Source: Symsagittifera roscoffensis (taxonomy: Eukaryota > Xenacoelomorpha > Acoela > Convolutidae). Taken from it: a DNA stretch of 64,000 bases. Position numbers and translations under genes: made by a program. Each line of letters starts with the position of its first letter. The first letter of the stretch is position 1. Where the stretch lies: NCBI RefSeq assembly GCF_963678635.1, contig NC_087063.1, forward strand, positions 3,506,580-3,570,579, read 5' to 3'. Shown here piece by piece: positions 1 through 12,900 of the stretch. The notes below the pieces were generated by a model, which saw only the letters and a program-made list of their open reading frames with translations, was not told the DNA's origin and searched no databases.

Positions 1-39
1 TAAGACGACTGGCTAGCGTCTAAACAGAGCTTTGCATGC

Positions 40-1250
40 TTTTCACCGTCTCTACCAAGCCAGTACTTTTCGGTGGTCTTTCCTACATCGGGTCGACAAA
101 AACGTTACTGCTCTCCGGCTTCGACCAGAACGCTCAAATTAACTGAATTACATGCAAAAATAGTGAGCTCAAGGCTGGGTCTCAGTATCCCCAGACCACG
201 AGGTCACTCCTAAAAACAGGGCTACTACTTATCATATTACTATTGTTTTTGTTCAGTAGATAAAAATCATCATCTCCATCGAAGATGGATCAACCCTTTC
301 CCCCCTACTTCTAGCTTTTCATTCTTGTCAAAACGAATTAAGATCTTAATTAAATTCAAGTCAGGACATGACGGATGCTAAAATTCAATATAAGTTCATA
401 AAAGTCCACGTCCCGAGACCCTTCCGGATTCTTGAATCCGGTGAATCAAGCTTCTTAATATCCAGTTCACAATAACTCGGAAGGCTGGGTTTTACCCTTC
501 ACCGTTGCTCGCAACGGCCTTGCAACTATTGTAACAGCACAATAGTTGCAACTCGGAACGTCCTCTGCTGCTCGGTAGTTCGTTGTTGTTTTTTAGTCTC
601 GATTTTCGTACTGTTCGTAATCGCAGATAAAGTTGTTTTGTTTCTTTCTGCTATTTTAGCTAAAATGGCCGTCTCTGACGTTTCTCAGAAATATGACGTC
701 ATAATTCGAATTTTTAAAAATTAGAATTCCAGAATCTTCTAGCCTTCACCGTTTGGCTAATCGTTCAAATAACGTCCTTATCCGTTCTAAATCGCCAATC
801 CGGAAGGCTTGCTGCTAAAATACCGAATTCTGCAGAGACTGCATTTTGGCCATTCTGGTCGAATGTCACACTACCCAAGCCAGTTCATTGTGTAGTTGTC
901 ATAACATCGGTTCGACAAAACCGTTACAACTGAAGGGATATCGGCCAAACCGCTCATATTAACCAAGTTATATGCAAAAAAATGAGCTAATAGCTGGGTC
1001 TCAGTATCCCCAGACCACAAGGTCATTCCTAAAACGGCTTTTGCTCAATCATTTTATTACTAATATTTTTGTTCAGTAGATAAATTGATCATATCCATCG
1101 GAGTTGGATCGACCTTTTCCCTCAACTCCTAGCTTCTCATTCTCTGAAAATGAACTTGATACTAATTTAAATTCAATTCAGGCCATTCCGGTAATCTAAA
1201 AACTGTTTTAAAAAAAGATTTACAGTCGCTCTCTAGTCCCCCTTACGAAT
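40..1250. repeat. diverged direct duplication, about 820-bp period
   Basis: Two copies of the same noncoding block follow each other. Matching landmarks are the GCTGGGTCTCAGTATCCCCA core with following AGACCAC at about 175 and 987, the GTTCAGTAGATAAA motif at about 253 and 1072, and the TCGACAAAA motif at about 92 and 911, all shifted by roughly 815-820 bp. The copies differ at perhaps a quarter to a third of positions by eye, so the duplication is old. No coding capacity is visible. It could be a tandem LTR-like remnant or a unit of a longer satellite that starts before the window. Confidence 0.6.
502..551. repeat. two adjacent perfect hairpins
   Basis: CCGTTGC / GCAACGG (502-508, 511-517) closes on a 2-base loop. 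TTGCAACTATTGT / ACAATAGTTGCAA (520-532, 539-551) is a perfect 13-bp stem with a 6-base loop. They lie inside the first copy of the 820-bp duplication. The function is unknown. Confidence 0.7.
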
Positions 1251-1499
1251 TCTGAATCTGGATGAGGAGATGTCTTCTTCAAAAACAGGAAGGGTAGCAA
1301 AATTTATCTTCAGCCCTCATGATTCGAGTGACCTGCTCTCTAACGCTTGTAGCTGCAAAATCGTTACAAATCGGAGCGCTTTTCTTCATATACTGACGAC
1401 TATTTTTTTTCTCGTCTACAATATCCAGCATACGTCTGACTCCGATTAGCAAAATCATCTGTCTCATTCTCGTTTTTTTTTCATTTGTTGCGAAAATAA

Positions 1500-2090
1500 A
1501 ATTTGTTACATAAAAATCGAGAACTTTAAAACAACTATGTCAGTCCAAACTGACCCTCCGAGTTCGTTCATTTTGGCAAAGAAGACAGTTAATTATCAAA
1601 TTATCTGGCGTACTAATTCCAGATCGTACGCCAAAACTGCAACAGTTTAAGTTTAACCGTAACATGCATTTTTGGGTTAAATCTGGTCGAATGGCATACA
1701 ACTACAACAATTTTTTGTCAAGATTTGGTGTTTTTTGTGCGTTATCAGAAGTTTTCACAAACTCGGAGCAAAAAGATGATTTTGGCACAACCGACTTAAT
1801 TCAATTCAGAAAAACGAATATGAAAAAACAAAAAAAAACTTCAAATTTGCTTAGGTTCTTTTGAGAAAGGTCGAAAGTATCATAGTAACAGAGATTACAG
1901 TCTAAAGTCCCTTCATCAAATAATCCAGTCAAAATTCTTGCAATTTTCCAGATATGAAAGTGATAATGATAAAAAATAGATAATAGGTGATGATTATTTG
2001 TAATAGTAGATCTAATATGTTTGAAATTAAGAATAATTCTTCTGATGTATTTTCCATTTAAGCGGGTTAAGTTAAAATCAACCATCGTTG
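1500..2090. other. no gene seen
   Basis: AT-rich DNA with only short shadow ORFs. I see no recognisable protein, RNA gene or repeat structure between the duplicated block and the copia relic. Confidence 0.4.
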
Positions 2091-2439
2091 CTTGAATATC
2101 TGCGTCAAACTAATACGTGAAAGCCTTTTTGTCAGAAAGTCCTCAACCATACTTGTAGTAGGAAGATATTTTAAGGTCTTTTTACCAGAACGAATAAGTT
2201 CCCGAGTACTTTTAGGTCGATATGTTTGGCTCTCGATCTCAAAACTGCTTCATGAGCCACGCAGATTGCTCCTTGGTAGTCACTAAGCAAAATAGCGATA
2301 ATTATATAGCTAAGAATCTTAAATACTTGTTTCAGGAACAAAACTTCCTGATCCAAGACGATAGAATCATATACTCTGATTCCCATATAGATAATGAGAC
2401 CGAACGTTGTTTAGCAGGTCGTAAAAATACAGATGAGAT

Positions 2440-3720
2440 TGATTAGATTGAGTTAAAAACTGTGAAAGTATTTCTAACGTCCGTAAACTAATAAGTATGA
2501 CTCAATAAAACAATTTAGGAACATATTAATTCAACTCTGAAAGGACACGTTCGCCACTGGCGATCTGCAGTTCCAACGCTCTCTATAACGTTGACATTGA
2601 CCACATTCATTACATAAGTACCATACATAATAATGTCCTCCAACATAATTTACATAACCAGTTAAACGGTCTCCACTACAATAAACATGCCAGATAAAGA
2701 TTTTCTTGTCTTTACGTCGCCTGGCCAATCGGCGTCACTGTACACAAAAACATCTAAACCATTATCTTGTCGTGGATGAGTAATGAATAAGTCGCCGTGC
2801 CCCTAAGATAGCGTTGTAATCTTTTTGCTGCAATAAGACTTAGCCGTTTGATCTTTTGCACAAATTAGAGAATAAAATATCCGATCTAGTTCTTATCGCT
2901 AAGTCAAAAAAGACCCCTCTGACAGTTAAAAAAGAAAGGACCCATTAGACTTTTATCATCATCATAAACCGTTTTACAATTTTGATTATTACATTTTTCG
3001 ATAAAATTTTGGACGTACTTTTCTTACCAAACTATTAAATGTGTGTCACTAACAGAAGTTTTTATTCCAATGAACCTTGCCCTTTTTTTAATGAAATTCC
3101 GCTCACCAAGATTTGCAAACGATTGTTGTTTTGACTTTTCTTCAATTTAAAAATAATCATGTCATCAGCATACACTGCAATGAAATTTAAGTTTATAGGA
3201 TGATAAAATAAACAGGTGTCTACAGAGCTTTTTAATTAGCCAAGTTTTAATAATGTTTGCGTTAAATCTGATTACAAGTTTGACTCGTCTGTCTTAAACC
3301 TTAAATAAAAAACTCAGCTGGCATAGAACACACTCACCGACACATTATGACACAAAACCAAGAAGTTGCTCAATGAAAACTTCATCATGTAAGATAGGAT
3401 TAAAAAACTTGTTTTGAATTTATTTTGTCGCGTGTTTAGACCAAATTGTGCTGCAATTGCACATAATAAGCAAATGACTCTCATAATATATGTAATGAAA
3501 AACATTAGTATACTTTTGAGCATAGACTTGGCTAAAACTCTTATTACCCTATTGAACCATCACCTTTACGTTTCATATCAAAAATCCAATTGCCTTTGTT
3601 AATGGTTTCCAGGATGTAAAGGCAAAAGATATCATGTCTTTTTTCTACAAGATTTTTGAATTCATTTTGCATTGCAAGCTGCTAGTTTTCAACATCAGCG
3701 AACAAAATTGATTTGTAATA
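2440..3720 (-). pseudogene. decayed Ty1/copia-type pol (reverse transcriptase and RNase H)
   Basis: The minus strand, read across several frames, holds three copia-type landmarks in the right order. At about 3570-3620 there is the start of the reverse transcriptase with a WIFDMKRKGDGS-like segment, the usual W-(V/I)-F-x-x-K-R-K-x-D-G motif. At 3161-3172 there is the catalytic YADD (context VYADDMIIF). At about 2698-2760 there is the RNase H start with YSDADWPGDVKTRKS. These motifs are characteristic of Ty1/copia and are not typical of Ty3/gypsy. Frameshifts and stops separate them, and no LTRs, gag or integrase could be recognised nearby. It is a dead fragment of roughly 1.3 kb. I am confident of the family and much less so of the exact limits. 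Confidence 0.75.
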
Positions 3721-4175
3721 ATTAAGAGAACTATCAGCCATTGCAAAGTTATAGTTTCAAGGAATAGAAAAATTGTAATCTACCACGAAATTTTTAAACA
3801 CTCAATAACAAAATTTCAGTTAAATGAGCTAAAATTCTTGATTCCAATTGACCCTTTTCCCCTCTCGGGTCGTCCTCACGTTAGCATCATAAGTTGGCAT
3901 GTCACAAGTTTTCCAACTCTTCGAATATCTGCCGCTGGTCCTCCTCGGTCATGCTAACTCACCAATGATGTCTGCTTTGCCAGAAATCATTTGTTCACCG
4001 TCCACAATCTTTAGTTGTTTAACTCCCAAGTCGTGGACCACCGACATGTCCATGAATACCGCCGGCGGCATAACCGACTGATGATCCACCGTCGCCCTGC
4101 AGGTTTCAATAACCGACTTGAGCCTGGATCACCATTATTATTTCACGTCGAGGAAAGAACTGTCGGTTGAGGCCC

Positions 4176-5295
4176 CTATGAAGGACTAATGAATTCCGCA
4201 CTACGAATTCGGCGTGACACGAGGGCTACCATTCCAGATTTAGCCACCATTTTGTCTAATAATGCGTGGACTGCTTTATCGATAGCCTCCCTTGTCCGCT
4301 GAATATCCGCCTGTGCTACATCAACAAATTTTCCAAGCGCCGGAATCTTCCGACTATTTCTGATTCGTGCCTCCAGTCCCTGGTTTAACGCTTGAAATTG
4401 AAATCCATCCACATTCTTACCATGAGCATCGACAACTGCTGGTATACTGTTGGTGTGCTTTATAATCAGACGAAATTTGCCAAGCACATCTACCAAATGC
4501 CCCGACACGTTCTCAATCAAGCCAAAAATATCATCTTGGACGTAAACAACGCGCCAGTAAAATAACACATCTCTCTACCAAAATATGTGTCTTCGGGAGT
4601 AAGTTTTCTCGGATTTGGAATCTTTTTCGGGCTAACCGACACCTTCTAATGTGGCGCCCGCTCTCCCACCTGAGCTTCCCGTTCGTTATCTGCCAACAAT
4701 TTTACCGCCCTCCTTCAAACAAGGTACATTTCCTTCCTATATATCCATGGCTAAAGAGGCATGAGCTGTCGTGTTTGGTGCATTCTCACCCTCCGTGTCC
4801 GTGGACATCAAACGCATGGATGAACTGTCAATACAAATGGGATAATTGGCAATTCCCGCTACATCGCTCAATGGTTTCTGTGGAGGTGATCCTGCAAATA
4901 GCTCCGCGGTGGCATGCAAAGCCGCTTCTCTACGGGGATCCATTGACATTTCGGCGAAGATTTATCCAGTCGAGATCACCTAAGCTGATCGAAATATCAG
5001 ATTTATGTACCAATTTTCCGGAATCCAACGTAACTGTATGATCTGATTTCCTTACTACTACCTCGTTTAATATCTGAAAGAATGCTTGCAATTTTAACCG
5101 ATCTTAAATTTTCCGAACTATTTGATATTCTTCCTGATGAGCGGTTAGGATTATCGCTCTATTTATTAAACTGCTGGGTACCCCATACGGGAATGGTGTC
5201 AATTCCACCAGTGGATGCTCTACCCGATTGTACATGCCCATGATGGTGTCGTCATCCGGACTCGTGTGTTCGTGCATATCCCAAGTTGGAAACAT
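4176..5295 (-). pseudogene. unrecognised coding-like tail of a retroelement relic
   Basis: This stretch is visibly less AT-rich than its surroundings and carries several short open frames on the minus strand (4176-4568, 4737-4949, 5104-5295). It lies directly downstream, in minus-strand order, of the integrase relic at 5310-6070. It may be the end of pol, or a gene after pol, of the same dead element. The 130-residue frame at 4176-4568 has helix-like, charged composition but no motif I know. A function cannot be given. Confidence 0.35.
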
Positions 5296-5309
5296 AGTCT
5301 TGTTGCGAT

Positions 5310-6070
5310 CTAGATAATAAAAAACCTTTCTTCAAGATAAATAACCCGACGAAGCACTTTTTGCGACCGTATGCCACGCGGTATTTGATTTACGACCAAA
5401 ACGAGCCTCAAATGGCGAACATCCCATTGATTGATGAATTTTTGTTCGAATTGTGAACAGAATCTCATTAAAAGCAGACTTGAGCGCCTATCGTGGTTTC
5501 TGAAACGAACATGCCATAGGACATTCTTGCAGTGTTCGTATGCATCTTTCGACCAATCTGTGACACGATGCTGTCCTACCGGAGCAAAGTTTAACTGAAT
5601 TTTGTTAGTGGTACAGTATTCACGTATCGACTTTGCAATAAAACCCGACCCTTGGTCTGTACGAATTGCTCTTGGGATCGGGAAGTGCAATGTAGTTTTT
5701 AAGAATTTCTTGAATCACAGTAACTGTTGTTCGCGTAGTGATCTGTATCAAAGGAAACTTTGAAAATCTATCGATGCAAACTAGCAAGTACCTATTGGCC
5801 CCAACACCAGCGGTAGCTTACCTAAAAAGAATCCAACTGAAGTTTTTGATTAGGTTTTTCTAAGAGACTCAACTTAGTAACGTCCCCCTCGGGAATTACC
5901 GATTCAAATTCTTACCCAATTTTGTATGCTCCTTTCAGTTGGCCGCCGTTAGTTGAATTTAGCTATTCATATGTGGCCTTCAGGAAATAGTTATTTGCGA
6001 CATCTCGCATTGTGAACATGCCCACCTTCCCCTGGTGCAGCCGCATCATAACTGGTGCTCTAAGTTGAGG
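5310..6070 (-). pseudogene. decayed Ty3/gypsy-type integrase
   Basis: Reading the minus strand from 6070 down, a zinc-binding-type segment appears first (LHQGKVGMFTMRD, resembling the H-x-G-H-x-G-x-x-x-M part of gypsy integrases). The catalytic core follows with YLLVCIDRFSKFPL at about 5760-5800, which holds the first catalytic Asp. Then comes an open frame at 5310-5690 with IRTDQGSGFIAKSI, which holds the second Asp, and FAPVGQHRVT, near the position of the catalytic Glu. Frames change between these pieces, and the Glu itself is not clear. This is a dead integrase of a Ty3/gypsy-like element on the minus strand. It is a different family from the copia relic at 2440-3720 and from the element at 53900-64000. 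Confidence 0.75.
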
Positions 6071-6089
6071 CGGCGGCGTAACGATTCTA

Positions 6090-9000
6090 TCCACTTAAGC
6101 TCTGTTGGCCATGAATAAATAACTTTAGAGATGACAGTGTTGTCGCTGAGCTTTTAACAAATTCAACAGTTAATTTTAACAATATTTTACTTCACAAGAA
6201 AGTTAATGAAATGCTAAAAAATTTACGAACGCGTGCTGTAAAAACTTTAGTAAAATTGTGTAAAAATATTGTAGAAAAGTCGGTAAACAGCTGTAAAACT
6301 TCCAATATAAATTTATCATACTGTTACTTCCCAAGAACTTGTAAAATGCAGTGAAATTTATGAATTCTTAGAAAATTATTGAATTTAGCACGTTCTTTGG
6401 CTTGGAACACGAGAAAGGAGCATACAATGATGCGTTGAAATTTTGACTTGATTTTACATTTCTGAAATATTTTGGGAAATAAAAACCAAGAAACATGTCG
6501 TCCCAGGCAAAAATTTGTGAAGAAAAATGACATAACTATAACTCGGAATTGCATAAGTATCCGGCAAAATTAAACAAACCTGAGAAAAAACATCAGAAAA
6601 CTTTACGAACGCGTGGAAGCGTAGTGATTTGGGCATTATCTACATAACCCAGAATCGCAAAGCTATTGAATTTGGCATCTCATAATCGCAGAAACTACCG
6701 GCGAAATTGAACAAATGAGAAAAAATTATCAGAAAACTTTACAAAACGCGTAGAAAATTAGTGGTTTTGGCATAATTGACATTTTTAATTTCAAAAAAAA
6801 TGAATGACAAACAACAAAAGGGAAAATATTCAAATAAATTTTGGTTTTTTTTTGTTGTTGTTGTTGTTGTTCCATCTGCATGGCGTGATGAGACAACTAT
6901 TCAAACGATTCAAGAAAAAAATCAGCCTTAACGGACAACAGTTGTCTCTAAAAAACGAACAACCCTTCTTTCTTTTAAGTAAATACATATTTTTTTTTGA
7001 AGAAAGTCTTCATGCCTGGTAAAAAGGTGGAAAAGCTACCAATTTCAAAAATTTTTGCAATATTGTACAATGACAAGATATTTACAATGAGCTAATCCAA
7101 ATGCTAAAACATCAGTCTACAATGTGATTGGTAAGCTCGAGTTTTTTAAATCTAAATGATCAATTTCTTAGTTGAATATTCGCATATAAACTCGCTCGGA
7201 ATAATATTTGCTTGACTTGCTCAAAATAAACTAAAGTTATGTAAAAAGTCAAAACAATTTGTCTCGTCACTCGGGTGTTTTTTTTTCGACTTTATAAAAA
7301 TTCTTCGAATTGAAGGGTTTTAATATGAAACATCACTCGACCCATTTCAATGGTCGCTCGTGGTACCTATTTTTGCACTAAAATTTTTTTTGAAAAAACT
7401 AACACACAACCGATCATAGAATTTGTCCCTAATTCCAATGATCGGAACAAAAAAAAATTTTTTAAGTTCTGTTGAACTGGGTTCGGTTCATCACCTGATA
7501 CTTTTTTAACTCACTTATTTGGCCACCTCAAATTGCCTACAATTTTTTTTACAAAAAGAAGATACTTGTACCAATACCCCTTTTAAGCTCTGTTGGCCCG
7601 ATAAAAATTACTTTGAAGATGAAAGTGTTGTCGCTGAAATCGAAGGCAAATAATTTCTAATTACTTCACGAAAATTTTGGTTAAAATTTTTCAAATTTAA
7701 ATGACAACCAGTTTTTGGAGCTCAATTTTTAGTAGATTGAAAGAGCTTGATATTTCTTCTTTTTGTCAACAGTTTTTACGCAAGTTCATAACCTAATCAG
7801 TAGGGTAAAAAATAACTTGAAAATTTTGGCTTGCAATACGAAGATGACGCATACAATGTTGCATGGAATTGTGTCTTGGTGTAGTATCTGTGAAATAGGG
7901 GAAAAGAAGTAGGGAAACAAGTCATCCCAGGCGGAAATTTGGGAAGAAAACTGACGAGGCAATAATTCAGAACCATAAAAAGTATCCGCCAAAATCCAAC
8001 AAAACGGAGAAAAATTATCAGATAACTATACCAACGCGTATAAAATTAATATAACTGGCATACTTGACATTATTGAATTCTGAAAAATGCTAACAAACAA
8101 CAAGATAAAAAAAATAAGTAAATAGTTTTACGTTCTTTTTTCTTTTTTTGTAGTTTTTTCTGCATTGGGTGATGAGACAACTTTATAAACGGTTGACAAC
8201 ATAAAATCAAGTATATTGGACAAAATTTGTCTCTGAAAAACGAAAAACATCTTCTATTTTTTTCACTTTTATATTTAAATGGTTGAAGATAATTTTAAAT
8301 GTCAAGCAAAATCTAAAAGAAACTTCCAATTTTATTTTTAGAATGGTGAGACCGCTTCGAGGAATTTTACAAAAACAAGGGTAGAAAAAAAACTAGCACA
8401 CAACCGACAATAGATTTTGTCCCCATTTTCATTGGTCGGAACAAATAAAATGTTTTTGTCCTGATGAAGTTGGTTCGATTTTTTACCTTGTAATTTTGAC
8501 TCTCTTATATATCCATCTTATGCTCTGTTGGCCACTGACCTACTTACTTAATTTGGCACGTTGGATTTGGGGCACGTTGAAAAAATCTATGCCGAAACTT
8601 ATTTACTACTTTGGCACGTTCTTTGGTTTGGAACCCGAGGATGGAGCATACAATGATGCGTTGAAGTTTTGCCTTGAGTTTGCGTTTGTGAAGTGTTTCC
8701 GGAAAACAAAGCCCAGTAATATGTCGTCCAAGGCAAAAATTTGCGAAGAAAACTGACAAAAAAATAACTAAGAATCGCAAAAGTATCCGGCAAAATCAAA
8801 CATATCGGAGAAAAAGTATCAGAAAACTTTACAAATGCGTGGAAAGTTCGTTATTTTGGCTTAATCGACATAAACTCAGAATCGCAAATTCAGTGATTTT
8901 GGCATAATCGACAGAAAATCACAATCGCAAATTTATCCGCTGAAATTGAACAAAATGAAAAAAATATCAGAAAATTTTACAAAGATATAATCGACATAAT

Positions 9001-9436
9001 TAAATTTAAAAAAATGAATAACAAACAACAAAACTTAAAATATTCAAATAAATTTAGGTTTTTTGTTGTTGTTTCATCTGCATGGCGTGATGAGACAACT
9101 ATTCAAACGTTTTAAGAAAAAAAAATCAGTTTTATTGGACATCAGTTGTCTTAAAAACGTAAAACCTTCTCTATTTTTTTAACGATAATATATAATTGTT
9201 TTGAAGAACATTTTTAATGCCAAGTAAAAGTAGAGAAGCTTCCAATTTTATTTTTGGTATAGTGAAACCGCTTTGAGGAACTGTAATTAAAAATTGCAAT
9301 TTTGTGCATTGACAATATGTTTACAGGTGAGCTAATCTAAATGAAAAAACATCAATCTCTAATGTGATTGAAAAAATCGAGTTGTTTTGATTTAATTGAT
9401 CAATTTTCATGGCAATAAATTTCTAACTTAAATGTA
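6090..9436. repeat. three copies of a dispersed noncoding repeat
   Basis: Landmarks recur in the same order. CTCTGTTGGCC starts units near 6099, 7590 and 8524. A segment with TTTGG(C/T)TTGGAAC and CATACAATG(A/T)TGC lies at about 6395 and 8625, with a weaker version at about 7830. The phrase GATGAGACAACT, followed later by AGTTGTCT, lies at about 6887, 8169 and 9088. Unit lengths are about 1.5, 0.93 and at least 0.9 kb. Small ORFs in it run on both strands and are not conserved in frame between copies, so this is a noncoding repeat. A (GTT)n microsatellite sits near 6848-6872 in the first copy. The Maverick is inserted in the last copy. Confidence 0.65.
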
Positions 9437-9442
9437 TGCATA
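9437..9442. repeat. left target site duplication TGCATA
   Basis: Six bases immediately before the left inverted repeat, identical to the six bases after the right inverted repeat. Six-base duplications are the hallmark of Maverick integrase. Confidence 0.93.
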
Positions 9443-9661
9443 AGTAGTATATGAGTGAGCAAGAGTGGGGGGGGGGGGTGGGTGGCGACCCCTATGTATT
9501 AAGATAGGCTATAGACTATCCGGTCGCCAACCTATAATTTAAGATAGGGAATAGATTTCCAATGTATTAAGATAGGGAATAGGTTTCCCAATGTATTAAG
9601 ATACGAGATTTCAGATGGTAAGTTTCAGATGGTAAGTTTCAGAAAAATTTTTGGCGCCCGA
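9443..9661 (+). repeat. left terminal inverted repeat of the Maverick
   Basis: About 219 bp matching the reverse complement of 26517-26729, up to GGCGCCCGA where identity stops. It contains a poly-G run (12 G here against 6 C at the right end, which explains most of the length difference). It also holds about four tandem units of roughly 30 bp built on (A/T)TAAGATAG followed by GAATAG or CTATAG, and two tandem 14-bp copies of CAGATGGTAAGTTT (9612-9639). Confidence 0.93.
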
Positions 9662-9935
9662 TCTTACCATTTTTTAAGATTCTCTACACCAATGCGATAG
9701 GTTTTAGATTTTTTCATTGTATTAAGATATGATTTTTATTTTGTTTTAAACCATTAGAGTTTAAATTGAAAGTGTCTGAAACTATGCTGAAACCTAACTG
9801 AAGCTTCAAAGAAGAAATAAAGTTTTTCAGAAAAAAAAATTAAATTACTGTAAATTGTTATATTACAGTTGAAAAGTTGAATAACATATAAATCATTGTA
9901 TGGTATGAAAATTTACTACAGTTTATAGAATAAAC
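9662..9935. other. left subterminal noncoding region
   Basis: AT-rich spacer between the left inverted repeat and the end of the polymerase gene. One more degenerate copy of the terminal repeat motif (ATTGTATTAAGATAT) lies near 9717. A GCTGAAACCTAACTGAAGCTTC stretch near 9787 is echoed at 27880 in the second Maverick relic. A TTTATT near 9733 could serve as a minus-strand poly(A) signal for the polymerase. Confidence 0.4.
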
Positions 9936-12900
9936 TTACAAATTCAAGGGCTTAGTATGTATTCCATCATTAAGTACCTCCCTTTTTGGGTAAAAGTAAC
10001 TGAGTCCTTTTTTAGTTTGTTCATATGTTCCAACTAAATGGTTGGAGGTTTTGAATCCGCGATTGGTCGACTTCAAGTTTACAGCTTCGTCAAGAACTCG
10101 TCTGTATTTAGACTTTGGTCCATCCCCAGTGTCTTCTAGCGTTCTTTTGTTGAGCCCTTTGCTGCTAAATTTGAATTTGTCGCTCTTACTATCATAGCAG
10201 CAATACGTCTTGCTGCACAGGCACAACATTTCAGTACAGCGAAATTCTTCTTTGAATAATCCAGGTTCTCGTTTGTCATGCTTTTTGTGAACAGCGCAGC
10301 ATGTACGTGGAAAAAAATTCTTATCTGCATCAGCTATAAAGTCATCTCTACAATCATTTCGACGAATAAGTGTCCACTGAGCTTTCTTCTCTGGTAATAT
10401 ACAATCGTCCAGGTTATCTTCTGCTAATGCTAGATACAAAGAGTCCGTATCCATCTCCAACTCCTCGAATTTATTCTCATCGCAATACTTGTGGAAGAAG
10501 TTGTAGTATAACTCCAACATTCTAAGTTTGGCGTATTGAAGAATAAAAAAACCTACAATAATTGGTTCTCTATGTTCAATTGTTGACTTCAATAGTTCTA
10601 CTTCATATAAGTCCTTTTTCACAATATTCAATCGCTTGAAAAACTTCTTATTTATCGCTTTGTGTGTCTTCTCATCGCCGAGAAATTTGGTTTTTGTGTG
10701 TCTGGATCTGTCCATAATTTGATAATCGTACGAACTGTTACCGAGAAGCTTCATCGTCTCAGCAACAACTCCAGAATGTGGATTCTCGTCTTCTTCTCGT
10801 CGAGCATCAACAACAGATTGAACAAATTTGTTGAAACATTTCCTAGGTGTGTACTCAACAAATCGATAAATTTTTGTACATCGAAGTCCAAGACTTAGAT
10901 AGAAGTTAAGAAGAGGTGTGATGATTGTACCATTTTCTAATTTAAAACTGGAAATCAACATTCGTTGTGGGTTTTTCAGCAAATCGTTTTCTTCGGCATA
11001 GTTTTTCATGTATTCTCCAATATCGTTTCGGGAGACGTCAATGTTTTTGAATATTGGAGGAAAATTTGAAAATGTAGGCTTCAACTCGTCAGGAACTATT
11101 AAATCGCATTGCACATAACCAAAAAGAGATCTGTTCTTTATTTTTTCAAGTAAAGAATCAGTAGACAGTGGTCTTTTGTAAGGAAAATTTGTCTTGACAT
11201 GATTCTTGATTGACGAATCTGTTTTGAAATGCTTCCACCACTCACACTCCCACATTTTTTCTGAATTTTGTAACCTCTTTCTTTTATGTACTCTCGTCTC
11301 AACTCATCCATTTCTCGCTTCTTATTTCCCCTTTCAATATCTTGTTCTGACAACGATGGACGGGTTTCTTGACATGAGCAGAAATGATAGTAGCAACCCA
11401 TAGCTTCAAATACTGTTTTACAGTGATCACAGTAACCATCAACATGAAAACAGTCAATTTTTTTCTGCTTTCCGGTTGTGTAAAAACTCTGAATTTTACA
11501 CTCTGGTCTCAATTCTTGATAAAAGGACATAACCATGTTCTCAAAATTTCTTGTTCTGTTATTTCTAGCTTTAAAACGATCAGTTTCAGAGTCATACTCC
11601 CATCTTGTGTAAAGTCCGGTTGGCATCTCTTGACACATTGAGAATGGATATAATTGGCTAGCGTCAATTCCAACAATTGTCTTACAAATATTTGACGAGT
11701 TACGAGTGTAAGTTTGATCGACAACAGCTTTTCGCGTAAAAACTATTGATGGACCAACAGTCATGTCTTCTCTAATTTTCTTACATAAATTTTTATCTCC
11801 TTCAAAGAACGGGTAAAATTTGTGATTTATCGACTTGTGTAAGCAGATATCTGCAAGATTTGGAAGCGTGCATCCCAGTTTCAGCATGTCAATTCCCTTA
11901 TCATGGTAAAACTCTATCATTTTTTGCATAGCTTTAGAGTAGGAACAACATTTTTGTTGTTGTACCATCGTAAGAAGTCTTTGAAAGTAATCATGCTTTG
12001 TTGTTCCCAGATGTTTTTCAAATACGAGTAATTTTCAAAACCTGTTGGTGGAATTGATTGAATACGCAACTTTTTCAGCGCACTTTGTTGATCAAGTCCT
12101 CCATTAACCAGTTTTTGGTAATCGTTGAAATCTTTCTCGAGAGGGTTGTGGTTTCTCAGTTTGCTGAAAAAGGTTTCACATGGAGGCAACTCCGTACAGT
12201 CAAGCTTGTCTGGACTGTCAAACCATTCGTAAGGGAAAAAACCTTTGGTCTCACTTGCTTTATAGGCTTTCAGAAACGAATCCAATGTTGTTGCCCCTCC
12301 AAGAAATTTCATTATGTCCAAAAACTGAACATCTCCAAATTTGAATGATATGAAGTCATTTGCTTAATAATGACTGTTGGTTCGATTTCTCTATCACATA
12401 TAAGGTATGGAATCAAATAAGATTTGATAAGGTTCAGATCGTATCTGCCGCTATTGAAACCGAACACCGGTAAGGTATTAACATAACGCTCTAAATGCTG
12501 TTTCAAGTCGATCAACTGATTTTTTTGAATTCTCAAGAATTGTGTTGACATGTCATCATCGTCGCCATCCTCAACACATTCATCTTCATAATCGAAGACT
12601 TCTAGTCTTTTAGTTAAAGTTCTAGCATTAAGCTTATCAAAGATCTTTTTGACTAGATCATTGACAGTGTTTTCAATTTCTTGAAACTTGGTTCTCATTT
12701 GTAGTTTACTTTTTCCAGCCAGAAGTTCCAAGCTGGAAACAAAAGCAATTATTAGAAGTTCTGGATCTTTTTCACACAAGAAATTTGGACCATCTTGCAG
12801 ATTTGAAGATATTGATACGGAAATAGGGACATGTTTTCCAATCCAAGTAGTTGTTTCAGTTGCTTTCAATTCTTCTGTGGGAACACAAATCGATTCGAAA

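Noticed and set aside
4649-5041. 130-codon plus-strand ORF
   Set aside because: It opposes the retroelement relic, and His/Pro/Trp-rich content is typical of an antisense frame. No motif was found.
8496-8799. Overlapping ORFs of 66-86 codons on both strands
   Set aside because: They lie in the dispersed repeat, are not kept in frame in its other copies, and resemble nothing known.
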